Shown here one piece after another: positions 7,451-15,478 of a DNA stretch of 64,000 nt. Location: the NCBI RefSeq assembly GCF_000519185.1, contig NZ_JAFA01000022.1:36223-100222 (forward strand), in the 5' to 3' direction. The position numbers were made by a program, and so were the translations under genes. Source of the DNA: Paraburkholderia nodosa DSM 21604. GTDB lineage: Bacteria; Pseudomonadota; Gammaproteobacteria; Burkholderiales; Burkholderiaceae. Position 1 is the stretch's first letter. Every line of letters starts with the position of its first letter. The notes below the pieces were generated by a model, which saw nothing but the letters and a program-made list of their open reading frames with translations, had not been told where the DNA came from and made no database searches.

Positions 7451-8038
7451 ATGGAATCGTTCCTCGTATCGACCAGCGTGGTCGCCCTTGCCGAAATTGG
7501 CGACAAGACCCAGCTGCTGTCACTCGTTCTCGCGGCCCGTTATCGCAAGCCCATTCCGATCATGCTTGGCGTCTTCGTGGCGACGTTGGTCAATCACGGA
7601 TTTTCGGGTGCGCTGGGCGCGTGGCTCGCAAACGTCGTCAATCCGCATGTCATGAACTGGGCCGTTGTCGCGTCGTTCGCGCTGATGGCCATCTGGATTC
7701 TCATCCCTGACAAGCTTGACGAAACGGATGCCGTCACGAAGGGGCACATGGGTGTGTTCGGTACAACCGTGGTGACCTTCTTTCTCGCGGAAATGGGCGA
7801 CAAGACGCAGGTTGTCACGGTTGCCCTGGCCGCCCGCTTTCACGAGTTCCTTGGAGTCGTTGCCGGGACGACGCTGGGTATGATGCTCGCCAACGTTCCG
7901 GTCATTTACCTCGGGCACAAGTTTGCCGATCGCCTGCCGACGAAGGCGGTACACGCCGTGGCGGCCATTATTTTTGTCGTCCTGGGAGGTTTTGCACTCA
8001 GAACAGCGCTGTATCCGGACGCTCATCCGATGTTCTAA
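7451..8038 (+). CDS. GDT1/UPF0016 family manganese exporter
   Basis: A 195-residue membrane protein of the TMEM165/GDT1 family, which exports Mn(II) in bacteria. Six hydrophobic segments form two repeats. Each repeat bears the family's ion-binding motif: ALAEIGDKTQLLSL near residue 12 and FLAEMGDKTQVVTV near residue 115, both matching E-x-G-D-[KR]-[TS]. The length is typical. Expression should rise with manganese through the upstream yybP-ykoY riboswitch, which also supports the substrate. The start follows a weak ribosome-binding site, as is common for riboswitch-controlled genes. Confidence 0.93.
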   Translation: MESFLVSTSVVALAEIGDKTQLLSLVLAARYRKPIPIMLGVFVATLVNHGFSGALGAWLANVVNPHVMNWAVVASFALMAIWILIPDKLDETDAVTKGHMGVFGTTVVTFFLAEMGDKTQVVTVALAARFHEFLGVVAGTTLGMMLANVPVIYLGHKFADRLPTKAVHAVAAIIFVVLGGFALRTALYPDAHPMF

Positions 8039-8230
8039 TCCGTCGGGGCACGTGGACTGGCCTCAGCTCATAGCTCACCGCGAGTCAAGCTGGATGTCTG
8101 CAATGGCGCACGCATGTTCGGCACCGGGGAGGCTACCTCATCCATACGTGTTTCACGTTGATGAACGAATCGCCATTCGAATATCGGCACGGCCCGCGTG
8201 CGCCCGGTACAACAACGTCCACCACTACTT

Positions 8231-8890
8231 TCATCGGACAGGCGATATCACCCACGCGAACAGTCGTTGTGAGTACCGCGCGCTGATCGGCAACAGTATC
8301 GTCGCGACGCCGAAATTCCAGACGAGGATCATGACCGTCGCGTCGAGCGGATGAAACATCGAGAGCGCTACAGCCGTGAGCGCCGCAACGGCCAGGCTGC
8401 CTGTCATCGTCACGGGAGCGGGCGCGAGGCGCGCCACGTGGCGCAGCATGATCAGGAGGGCGAGCGAGAGCGGAATGCCCGTGAGACCGAGCGTCGCGAA
8501 ACAGCGCGCGGTTTCCCCCAGTGACATGCCGTTCGGGCCAATTTCGATCCAGTTCGTCAGGCATCCGTAGCCGATCGTCGATACCCAGGCCGCCATCGCG
8601 GGCAGCGGCAACAGCAACCAGCGCAGCGTTCTTCCCGGCACGCTGGCGATGAACGACCCGACGGCCGCGAGAATCCCCGTCAACGCCGCTGCGGCCACGC
8701 TCGTCACGAACACCGGCTGCTGGAGCTTCGCCGTGAGGTCGGGCCGCACGCCGTGCGCCACGCCGACCAGCATGAGCACGAGCGCGGCGAACACGAGCCA
8801 GCCGGCGGCCCGCACGGCGGGCGCACGCAGCGGGCGCACCGGCTTGGCATCGGCCACCAATGACTCGATCAGATCGGAGGTCGGGCTCAT
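8231..8890 (-). CDS. NrsF-like anti-sigma factor (DUF1109)
   Basis: A 219-residue polytopic membrane protein of the DUF1109/NrsF family, the anti-sigma partner of SigF-type ECF factors. Six hydrophobic segments are apparent, starting at about residue 28. Cys110 and Cys130 lie in one region (TIGYGC and GETARC). In Caulobacter NrsF, paired conserved cysteines are needed to sense heavy metals, so these are candidate sensor residues. The start codon overlaps the sigma stop (ATGA at 8887-8890), so translation is coupled. Together they should control the divergent bufferin operon. Confidence 0.9.
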   Translation of the reverse strand: MSPTSDLIESLVADAKPVRPLRAPAVRAAGWLVFAALVLMLVGVAHGVRPDLTAKLQQPVFVTSVAAAALTGILAAVGSFIASVPGRTLRWLLLPLPAMAAWVSTIGYGCLTNWIEIGPNGMSLGETARCFATLGLTGIPLSLALLIMLRHVARLAPAPVTMTGSLAVAALTAVALSMFHPLDATVMILVWNFGVATILLPISARYSQRLFAWVISPVR

Positions 8891-9543
8891 TTCCGGTCTC
8901 CCTGCGTCAGGAGCTTGCGCAGGCCTTTCAGCCCGCGATGCACCGCGACCTTCAGCGCGGCAACAGTCATTCCACTCGCCACAGCCGCCTCTTTCAATGA
9001 CATTTCCTCGAGTTTGAGCATGCGGATTGCGTCGCGCTGCCCGGACGGCAAGCGCTCGATCGTCTCGCGCAGCACGCGCGCATCCGTGGTTTCTTCCATC
9101 AGATTCGCCGTGGGGTCGGCCAAGGTTTCATGTTCATCGTCCAGTGGCACTTCGCGGGCGGCCTGGCGCCCATCGTGGCGCAGCGTATCGACGATGCGGC
9201 GCATGGCGATGGTCAGCAGCCAGGGGCCAATCGGGCGCCTGGGGTCGTAGGTATGGCGCACGAGATGGACCGTGGCGAGGACGTCCTGCACGACGTCCTC
9301 GACCGCGTCGGGACGGACCCCATGGCGGCTTGCGAGGCTGCGCAGATACGGCGTCATGCTTTGCAGCAGACGGCGATACGCGTCGCGATCGCCCTGCTGC
9401 GCGCGCGCCATCAATACGGACCAGTCGGGCGTACCGTCAGGCCGGGTTGCGTGATCCACGGTGGTGCCGCGCGGCTCCTCGCCAGCCGGCGTGGATCGTT
9501 CGGGCTGCATGCGCGCGGCGCTGCGGTGTCGATAGTCGGACAT
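8887..9543 (-). CDS. sigF: SigF-type ECF sigma factor
   Basis: A 218-residue ECF sigma factor. Region 2 runs from about residue 45 (ARAQQGDRDAYRRLLQSMTP, VEDVVQDVLATVH, IGPWLLTIAMRRIVD). Region 4 is at the C-terminus (LPSGQRDAIRMLKLEEMSL, AVASGMTVAALKVAVHRGLK). I placed the start at the ATG at 9543. A longer frame reaching 9798 would cover the bufferin promoter and codes for unlikely protein. It is followed by an overlapping NrsF-type anti-sigma gene and is divergent from the bufferin genes, whose promoter carries the SigF consensus. Confidence 0.92.
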   Translation of the reverse strand: MSDYRHRSAARMQPERSTPAGEEPRGTTVDHATRPDGTPDWSVLMARAQQGDRDAYRRLLQSMTPYLRSLASRHGVRPDAVEDVVQDVLATVHLVRHTYDPRRPIGPWLLTIAMRRIVDTLRHDGRQAAREVPLDDEHETLADPTANLMEETTDARVLRETIERLPSGQRDAIRMLKLEEMSLKEAAVASGMTVAALKVAVHRGLKGLRKLLTQGDRK

Positions 9544-9597
9544 CGTTGCAGTCAGTGGAAGAGGGCAATCGAACCGAAGAAATAATTGGCACACGAC

Positions 9598-9623
9598 GTA
9601 ACCTTTGGCCGCGCCGGACCGAA
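9598..9623 (+). promoter_or_regulatory. SigF-dependent promoter of the bufferin operon
   Basis: GTAACC (9598-9603), exactly 16 bp, then CGAA (9620-9623). This equals the SigF promoter consensus described in Caulobacter (GTAACC-N16-CGAA). It lies 51 bp upstream of the bufA start and next to the sigF gene itself. Confidence 0.88.
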
Positions 9624-9673
9624 TCTCACAGGGAGATCGCAGCTTCGCGATCCCTACCCTCGGAGAAGATACT

Positions 9674-9985
9674 ATGAGCAAGTCCGCTTTGACCATCTCG
9701 TCGCTGTCCGCCGCGGTCGGCATGGCGCTCGCAATGCAGGCGTTGCCAGCACAGGCGCAGGGTATGGGCAATCCGCCGCAGGTCGTGAAGGACAACATGG
9801 CCAGAATGGCACAGAACCACCTCGAAAAGTGCTACGGCGTCAACGCGGTGTCGAAGAACGACTGCGCCGAAGGGGCGCACTCGTGCGCCGGCCAGGCCAC
9901 ACAGGCGCGCGACCCGAAGTCGTTCGTGCTGTTGCCGGCAGGCGATTGCAGCAAGATCGCGGGCGGCCATATCAAGGCAGGTTGA
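9674..9985 (+). CDS. bufA1: Bufferin precursor peptide (DUF2282)
   Basis: A 103-residue DUF2282 protein, the precursor of a bufferin, a ribosomally made and modified peptide that buffers copper in the periplasm. Residues 1-28 are a signal peptide ending ALPAQAQG. The mature part has four cysteines (53, 64, 71 and 92) in EKCYG, KNDC, HSC and AGDC, the set that the DUF692 enzyme modifies in the family. The ATG at 9674 follows GGAGAA. It heads a four-gene operon with its modification genes 14 bp downstream. Confidence 0.93.
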   Translation: MSKSALTISSLSAAVGMALAMQALPAQAQGMGNPPQVVKDNMARMAQNHLEKCYGVNAVSKNDCAEGAHSCAGQATQARDPKSFVLLPAGDCSKIAGGHIKAG

Positions 9986-9999
9986 GGGGCGCTGCGGCC

Positions 10000-10890
10000 A
10001 TGAGCGCAACCGTCGCCCGCACACGCGCGCCGGCCGGCACGATTCCCTCGAGGGCCGGCGTGGGACTGCGTTTTCGCCATCATCGAACCGTGCTCGACGA
10101 ATGTCCCGCCGTGGCGTGGTTCGAGGTGCACACTGAAAACTACATGGGCGGCGGTCCTGCGACGCGCTGTCTGGATGCCATACGCCGCGACTATCCGGTG
10201 TCCCTGCACGGCGTGGGCCTCTCGCTTGGCACCGCCAACGGGCTCGACGCCACGCATCTCGCACGCGTGAGCAAGGTCGTCGCGCGCGTAGAGCCCGGCC
10301 TCGTCTCCGAGCATCTTGCGTGGAGCATGGCGGGCGGAACGTACCTCGCCGACCTGCTGCCGTTGCCGATGACCGAAGAAGCGCTCGACGTCGTGTGCCG
10401 GAACGTCGACCGGATGCAAACGGCGCTTGGGCAGCGCATTCTCGTGGAGAACCCGTCCACCTATCTTCGTTTCGCGCATTCGACGATACCGGAGTGGGAG
10501 TTCCTCGCGAGCCTCGCGCAACGCACGGGCTGCGGACTCCTGTGCGACGTGAACAACATCTACGTGAGCGCGTGCAATCACGGCTGGAATCCGCTCACGT
10601 ATCTCGACGCGCTGCCGCCGGCGGCCATCGGCGAAATCCATCTTGCCGGCCACAGCGTCAGGCAACTCACGGGCGGCCGGGTCCTGCGCATCGACGATCA
10701 CGGCTCGCGTGTCGCGCCGCAGGTGTGGGCGCTCTATGCGGCAGCGTTGCAACGCTTCGGACCCACGCCGACGCTAATCGAATGGGACACCGACGTGCCG
10801 CCGCTCGACGTTCTCATCGAGGAAGCCGCTGCGGCGCAATCAGCACTGGAGGCGATTCGCCATGAACATGCGCACGCCATCGCTGGCTGA
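10000..10890 (+). CDS. bufB1: DUF692 multinuclear iron oxidase (bufferin maturation)
   Basis: A 296-residue TIM-barrel enzyme of the DUF692/MNIO family, which uses two or three iron ions and oxygen to modify cysteines of the precursor peptide. Family ligand-bearing motifs are seen in order: GVGLRFRHH, FEVHTENYM, SLHGVGLSLG, SEHLAWS, ILVENPSTYL, LLCDVNNIYVSA, EIHLAGHS and LIEWDTDVP. The ATG at 10000 is used. The upstream open frame overlaps bufA and is not protein-like. It overlaps bufC by 29 bp, so the two are translationally coupled. Confidence 0.94.
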   Translation: MSATVARTRAPAGTIPSRAGVGLRFRHHRTVLDECPAVAWFEVHTENYMGGGPATRCLDAIRRDYPVSLHGVGLSLGTANGLDATHLARVSKVVARVEPGLVSEHLAWSMAGGTYLADLLPLPMTEEALDVVCRNVDRMQTALGQRILVENPSTYLRFAHSTIPEWEFLASLAQRTGCGLLCDVNNIYVSACNHGWNPLTYLDALPPAAIGEIHLAGHSVRQLTGGRVLRIDDHGSRVAPQVWALYAAALQRFGPTPTLIEWDTDVPPLDVLIEEAAAAQSALEAIRHEHAHAIAG

Positions 10891-11686
10891 CCTTCAACAG
10901 GCCATGCGCCGCAGCCTGCTCGAAGTTCCCAACGAAAGCGCCGATGAACACGCAGCGGCCGTCGTGCTGGCCGACGGTCTCGATCCGCAGGCACGCCTGA
11001 ACATCTACCGGAACACAGCGGAAGGTGTGCTGGTCAATGCGCTGCGGCTTGCCTTTCCCGCCGTGCAGCGTCTGGTCGGCGCGGACTTCCTCGAGGGCGC
11101 GGTGCGCCTGTTCGTGCGCGCCGCGCCGCCGCGCAGCGCATGGCTCGACGAATACGGCGCGGAATTCCCGGCCTTCCTCGCGCAGATGCCCCATCTCTCA
11201 TCGGTGCCGTATGTGATCGACGTTGCGCGGCTCGAATGGCAGGTGAACAGCGTGCTGCACGCACCCGAAGTCGCGCCGCTCGATCCGGCGCGCCTGGCGC
11301 AGCTCGACGAAGATGCGCTCGGCTCGCTGCGATTGTCGCCTCATCCGGCCACGCGGTTGTTGCGCTGCGATTCGCCCGCCGACACCATCTGGTGCGCTGT
11401 GCTCCAGCAGGACGACGCGGCGCTGCGCGCGATCGAGCTCGCGGACGACCCTGTGCATCTGCTCGTGCAACGCGTCGATGAAGGCGTCGATACCCTGCGC
11501 TTGAGCGCCGGAGAGTGGCGCATCAGCAAGGCGCTTTTTGCAGGCGAGGCCTTCGGAGCGGCGCTGGCATGCGCGCCGGAAGCGGATGGCTTTGGACTTA
11601 TCGGCGCATACCTGGCGCGCGGATGCTTCGCCCAGACTTCGCAGATTGCTGGCTGCATTCGCATCGAACGGGGATTATCGACATGA
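10862..11686 (+). CDS. bufC1: DUF2063 partner of the bufferin enzyme
   Basis: A 274-residue DUF2063 protein. The family domain is N-terminal: SLADLQQAMRRSLLE, then LNIYRNTAEGVLVNALRLAF and VGADFLEGAVRLFV. This is the RiPP recognition partner of MNIO enzymes and presents the precursor to DUF692. The C-terminal half is a less conserved winged-helix-like region. It overlaps both neighbours (29 bp with bufB, 4 bp with the DoxX gene), which indicates one tight operon. Confidence 0.93.
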   Translation: MNMRTPSLADLQQAMRRSLLEVPNESADEHAAAVVLADGLDPQARLNIYRNTAEGVLVNALRLAFPAVQRLVGADFLEGAVRLFVRAAPPRSAWLDEYGAEFPAFLAQMPHLSSVPYVIDVARLEWQVNSVLHAPEVAPLDPARLAQLDEDALGSLRLSPHPATRLLRCDSPADTIWCAVLQQDDAALRAIELADDPVHLLVQRVDEGVDTLRLSAGEWRISKALFAGEAFGAALACAPEADGFGLIGAYLARGCFAQTSQIAGCIRIERGLST

Positions 11687-12177
11687 CTCGCGTCTCCAAC
11701 CCTGCAGAGGGCCGTAGCGTATTTCAATGCGCAGTTCGGTTGCTGGAACGCGTGCCTTACTGGCTGCTGGCCATTCCGCTGCGCCTCGCGGTTGCCACAA
11801 TATTCTGGAACTCGGCCATGACCAAGCTCGCGAACTGGGATGCGGCGCTCGAACTGTTTCGCGACGAATACAGGCTGCCGGTGTTGCCGCCGGATGTGGC
11901 TGCGCACATTACCGTATCGATAGAACTGAGCATGCCGGTGTTGCTGGTGCTCGGCCTGGGCGTCAGGCCCGCCGCATTGGTCCTGCTCGGGATGACCTCC
12001 GTGATCGAGATCTTCGTGTACCCGCAGGCGTGGCCGACGCACATCCAGTGGGCCGCCATGCTGCTCATCCTGTTGTGCCGGGGCGCCGGAGCTCTGTCGC
12101 TCGACCACCTGATCCGTGAGCGACGGTGGCGCGATGCTTCGCCGGAAGGCGTCCGGCCTCAGCGCGATGAGCGCTGA
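11683..12177 (+). CDS. bufD1: DoxX family membrane protein of the bufferin operon
   Basis: A 164-residue DoxX-family protein with four hydrophobic segments (PYWLLAIPLRLAVATIFW, ITVSIELSMPVLLVLGLG, ALVLLGMTSVIEIFVYP, AAMLLILLC). DoxX genes close many bufferin operons; the protein is thought to serve a membrane redox role, but its exact function is unknown. The ATG at 11683 overlaps the bufC stop (ATGA). The IS6-family element starts 68 bp after its stop, so the operon is intact but its downstream flank has been rearranged. Confidence 0.92.
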   Translation: MTRVSNPAEGRSVFQCAVRLLERVPYWLLAIPLRLAVATIFWNSAMTKLANWDAALELFRDEYRLPVLPPDVAAHITVSIELSMPVLLVLGLGVRPAALVLLGMTSVIEIFVYPQAWPTHIQWAAMLLILLCRGAGALSLDHLIRERRWRDASPEGVRPQRDER

Positions 12178-12245
12178 TTTCGACAGGAGGACTGTCACCG
12201 TGACGTCGTTCTCGTCTCCGTGTTGACCTGCCCGCAATGCGGGAC

Positions 12246-13074
12246 GGCGTTGTCAGGTTGCTGGCCGTCTCGCATAAGATGAGGCGATGAAGAGATCGAA
12301 ATCGCTGTATCGCGGGCACCGTTCTCCAGCCAGTGTCATCAGTTGCGCCGTGCGCTGGTACTACCGATATCAATTGAGCTTGCGTGACATCGAAGAACTG
12401 CTCTTTGAACGCGGCGTGACCGTGACCTACGAGACGATCCGATGCTGGTGCGATAAGTTTGGCGCCGCCTTTGCTCGTCGGGTGCAAGCGGCGCGTCGCA
12501 AGCCAGGCGGCACATGGCACCTTGACGAGATGTTCGTGACGTTGCGCGGCGAGCCTTACCTGCTATGGCGCGCAGTGGACGAGCACGGCGCCGAACTCGA
12601 CGTCCTGCTGCAAAAGCGGCGCGATAAGGCCGCGGCCAAGCGCTTCTTCAAGCGTGTGCTGCGCTCGAACCCGGTGCCGCGCAAGATCATTACCGATCAA
12701 CTGCGCAGCTATCCGGCCGCCAAAGCTGAGATTCCAGAGCTGGCGAGCGTAAAGCACGTGTTTGTCAAAGCGGCAGCCCGACTGAACAACAGGGCTGAAA
12801 ACAGCCACCAGCCGACACGTGAACGCGAGCGTCGCATGCGCGGTTTTCGCGATCCGAAACGCACGCAGGCCTTCCTGTCGAGCTTCGGACTGTTCCGGCA
12901 ACACTTCGCGATCAAGCTGCATCTGCTGCGCGCTTCACTTTATCGCAAGCAGCTTGCAGCAAGGTTCGTTGCCTGGCGCGAATTCACCGACCTCGCCCAA
13001 GATCCGTCGACTGGTTTCTAAATCATCGTCACACCTCCAGCGTTTTGTCTCACGCATGGCAAGTTGACAACGCC
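12246..13074 (+). mobile_element. IS6-family insertion sequence
   Basis: The element is about 829 bp, the usual size for IS6. Imperfect terminal inverted repeats are visible: GGCGTTGTCAGGTTG at 12246-12260 and the complement of GGCGTTGTCAACTTG at 13074-13060, 13 of 15 matching. It encodes one transposase. The 8 bp flanks (TGCGGGAC and GTCTGGAG) do not match, so no target duplication is left. This fits replicative cointegrate formation or a later deletion next to the element. Confidence 0.88.
12287..13021 (+). CDS. IS6-family transposase
   Basis: A complete 244-residue DDE transposase. The N-terminal helix-turn-helix contains LSLRDIEELLFERGV. Catalytic residues are visible as the Asp in GTWHLDEMFVTLRG, the Asp in KIITDQLRSY and the Glu in NNRAENSHQPTRERERRMRGF. 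No frameshift or stop interrupts it, so it may be active. It fills most of the element between the two inverted repeats. Confidence 0.95.
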   Translation: MKRSKSLYRGHRSPASVISCAVRWYYRYQLSLRDIEELLFERGVTVTYETIRCWCDKFGAAFARRVQAARRKPGGTWHLDEMFVTLRGEPYLLWRAVDEHGAELDVLLQKRRDKAAAKRFFKRVLRSNPVPRKIITDQLRSYPAAKAEIPELASVKHVFVKAAARLNNRAENSHQPTRERERRMRGFRDPKRTQAFLSSFGLFRQHFAIKLHLLRASLYRKQLAARFVAWREFTDLAQDPSTGF

Positions 13075-13533
13075 GTCTGGAGCGATCGTGCCGTAGGGCG
13101 CTGCCAGCCGCAGGGTGAATCCGCCTCCGGACAGCGCTCAGTCTGCCGATCCTCTTTATCCGCCATGCGGCGACCAAGCGACTCGTGTCTTCGCTCTATG
13201 GTCTTAGACTCGGGCGATGTCCCAACCTTCGATTATCTTTCGGACATTGCCAACATCATTCATAGGCACTATTCAGACCACGGAGCAACCGGTGATAGGA
13301 ACGAACGGCTACGTCACGCGTGGACGCAAACGATAAAGCGACTGTTTTCCCAGGTTTCTTGCTAGGCTAGTTCCATGGAGCACGGCCAGAAACGACGCGC
13401 GGAAAGAAAGAGCGACGTGATGGGCAACCGCATCGCTCCTAACCTCAAGGACGTCGCCAAGAGGGGCTGGTGCTGAAGACTGTGCAGTGTCGGATAGTTC
13501 CAAATTCACTATGGAGTCCATGCTGAGTTGATG
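13075..13533. other. About 460 bp without a convincing gene
   Basis: The sequence between the IS6 right end and the next gene is less GC-rich than its surroundings. A 33-codon frame at 13375-13476 (MEHGQKRRAERK...) has no clear ribosome-binding site. No repeat of the IS end and no RNA gene was seen. It is probably debris from the rearrangement associated with the IS. Confidence 0.4.
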
Positions 13534-13989
13534 TCATCCTCGCTGGCATCTTTGAACGAGCGCGGGAATAGACAATCGTTGTTCAGGAGATGCCTGAAAA
13601 TTGCCATGGGCGCGTGCATGTGCCGAGATAAGTTCATCAAGTGGTGCCGTCTGGATCTGACTATCGTAGAGTTCAAGCAGTCTTGCCGTAGCTTGAACTG
13701 CATGCGGTTCGAGCCTGTAACTAGACTCGAGGCTTCGCGAAGTTGCCAGCTCGCCGAGGCTCGTGTCAGCGTCGGTGTATACGGACAGATCCCCGTCGCC
13801 GAAGCCGGCGTCAAATAAATAGAAGGACGCGAACATCGTTCGAACGATAGTCCCTAAGTGGAATGCGGCGCCGTTCTCGGAACTCAGGGCATTGAGACTC
13901 AGATGATTGCGAAGCGACAGATCGGTAAGCGTCGCGTTGGAGAGCCTGCCTGTCACCGTCTGTGGAACTTTTCGGACACGTGATGCCAT
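13534..13989 (-). CDS. Hypothetical helical protein
   Basis: A 151-residue protein that I do not recognise with certainty. It starts with a basic segment (MASRVRKVPQTVTGR), then LSLRNHLSLNALSSENGAAF and an amphipathic helical stretch (VQATARLLELYDSQIQTA). The layout recalls a group of short Burkholderia proteins from genomic islands and plasmids that are loosely annotated as Fis-like, but no DNA-binding motif can be demonstrated. The opposite strand is also open at 13528-13818; this strand is preferred because its composition looks more like real protein. Neighbours give no functional clue. Confidence 0.5.
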   Translation of the reverse strand: MASRVRKVPQTVTGRLSNATLTDLSLRNHLSLNALSSENGAAFHLGTIVRTMFASFYLFDAGFGDGDLSVYTDADTSLGELATSRSLESSYRLEPHAVQATARLLELYDSQIQTAPLDELISAHARAHGNFQASPEQRLSIPALVQRCQRG

Positions 13990-14122
13990 GTTAAATCGAA
14001 GGTATCGGTTAGTGCATATCTGCGACTGGGCACGCGTTCAGGCGAAGATATCGCAGATGTATGAGATCTGATCTGTCTCGCTACGCTGGACATCTGCGTA
14101 GCGAGGGCCGAGCATCGGATCG

Positions 14123-14467
14123 TTAGAATATAACGTAGACCTTTCGCATTGTTTCTTCGACTTCCCACGTGCCTTCGGTGTGAGCCTCAAAGAACAGCGT
14201 GTCGCCGCCGGAAAAATGGATCGTGTCTTCGCCGTCGGGCGTAAATTGGCCACGGCCGCCAAGAAAGTGCATCACCTCTGCCTGCTCCACAGAGCGCCGA
14301 TAGGTGCCAGGCGTGCATTCGAAGATGCCCGCGTCGATCCCTTCGCAGCCCGGAATTATCTTTTGTATCCCTGATACTCTGACCTCGGGCGTGCCGGGAA
14401 GACCGGCCGTACCCCAGTCTTCCAGTCCCTGTAATGCGATGCCTTGTTTGATCTGCTGGACTTTCAT
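14123..14467 (-). CDS. Single-domain cupin protein
   Basis: A 114-residue cupin of the EutQ/DUF861 type. The barrel strands are visible in FECTPGTYRRSVEQAEVMHF, GRGQFTPDGEDTIHFSGGD and LFFEAHTEGTWEVEETMRKVY. The conserved Glu and His of the metal-binding cupin motif are present (EQAEVMHFL). Proteins of this type often accompany catabolic operons, where they may bind a small acidic metabolite. It is the last gene of the minus-strand arm of cluster A, following the broken aspartoacylase-like gene and gabD. Substrate is unknown. Confidence 0.82.
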   Translation of the reverse strand: MKVQQIKQGIALQGLEDWGTAGLPGTPEVRVSGIQKIIPGCEGIDAGIFECTPGTYRRSVEQAEVMHFLGGRGQFTPDGEDTIHFSGGDTLFFEAHTEGTWEVEETMRKVYVIF

Positions 14468-14503
14468 GTTGCGTATCCGTCGATGAGTGGGATGGAAAAA
14501 AAG

Positions 14504-15478
14504 CTATTGAGGCCCTGTCAGCCGATGTTCTATCCGGCCGAGCCGAACGATGGTCACACCCGCGCGCAACTGCCTGAGCGACGGCATCACGAGCATGCAG
14601 TCGGGATACGGCGTGCGCACAGCCTCGCCGTCCGACCAGCCGATCACGCTACCGGCCTCGGGGAATACTTCGAGCCCCGTGTAGTTACCGGAGAAGCGAA
14701 AGTTGAGGCTCTTCGCGACAACGGGCTCTGTCACGCGCACGATCAGCATTTCGTCAGGCAGCGGCATGAGCCAGCCTTGCGGCAGGTCCCCTTCGTGACG
14801 ACACCCGACAACAACAGAAAGCGCGCCGTCACATCGCGCGCGACGGCCACGGCGCCCGTTTCCCAATGCTGTCCGCATTCGATCAGCAGCGCGTTCTTTG
14901 CGCTATGTGGATCACCGAAGCCCTCGTAGTCGCGCATGCGGCGGCCTTCGGGATGGCCCTCGTCGCAGATTACCGTGGCGGGCGTGCGGAGTTTTTCCGA
15001 AAGCGCGATGCCTTTGTCGAGCGGTCCCGCGACGATCAATGGCTTGCTCTTCTCATGCATCGAATGCAGATCGAGCAGCAGATCGACGGTATCGACGATG
15101 GGCCTCATCGCGCGCGCGGCGCAGTTCACTCGATTCGCGTGATGCGTCATCGAGCGTTTGAGCGGTCCATACGCGGTTGAAGTCCTGATGGACGAAGCGC
15201 GCCGCGTCGGGATGCGTCGGATCGAAACGCGCATACGCCTCGACGTTCGCGAACGCGAGCGTCAATTTGCCGCGCTTAGGACGCAGCTCCGCGCGCAGCA
15301 ATGCATCCACGACGATCGCGCCACACACTTCGTTGCCGTGAGTGAGCGCGTTGATCATCACGTGCGGACCCGCGACGCCCGAATCAAAGGTGTGCACGTA
15401 TGGAACGCCTGTGTCGCTGCACTCGTGCACGGAGATGTCCGGAAACACGAGTTCGACCGGATAGGTGTGCGCGTTCAT
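14504..15478 (-). pseudogene. Aspartoacylase/succinylglutamate desuccinylase-like, two frameshifts
   Basis: The family is recognisable across three successive frames. The N-terminal part from the ATG at 15478 contains MINALTHGNEVCGAIV, with the zinc-binding His and Glu, and HQDFNRVW. The middle part has DLLLDLHSMHE, with the third zinc ligand His, and ALLIECGQHWE. The C-terminal part contains PLPDEMLIVRVTEPVVA. One break lies in the GC-repeat near 15110-15125 and the other near 14790-14820. An intact protein of about 325 residues would be an M14-type deacylase. The start overlaps the gabD stop (ATGA), so it belonged to the same operon. A sequencing error at either break is possible and would restore part of it. 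Confidence 0.8.

Noticed and set aside
8887..9798. Longer version of the SigF-type factor with an 85-residue N-terminal extension
   Set aside because: The extension would run through the bufferin promoter and has no resemblance to sigma factors; the ATG at 9543 gives the normal family length.
13375..13476. 33-codon ORF after the IS element
   Set aside because: No ribosome-binding site, no family resemblance and no conserved neighbour.
13528..13818. Plus-strand gene opposite 13534-13989
   Set aside because: Cysteine- and basic-rich composition with no ribosome-binding site; the minus-strand reading has more convincing helices.
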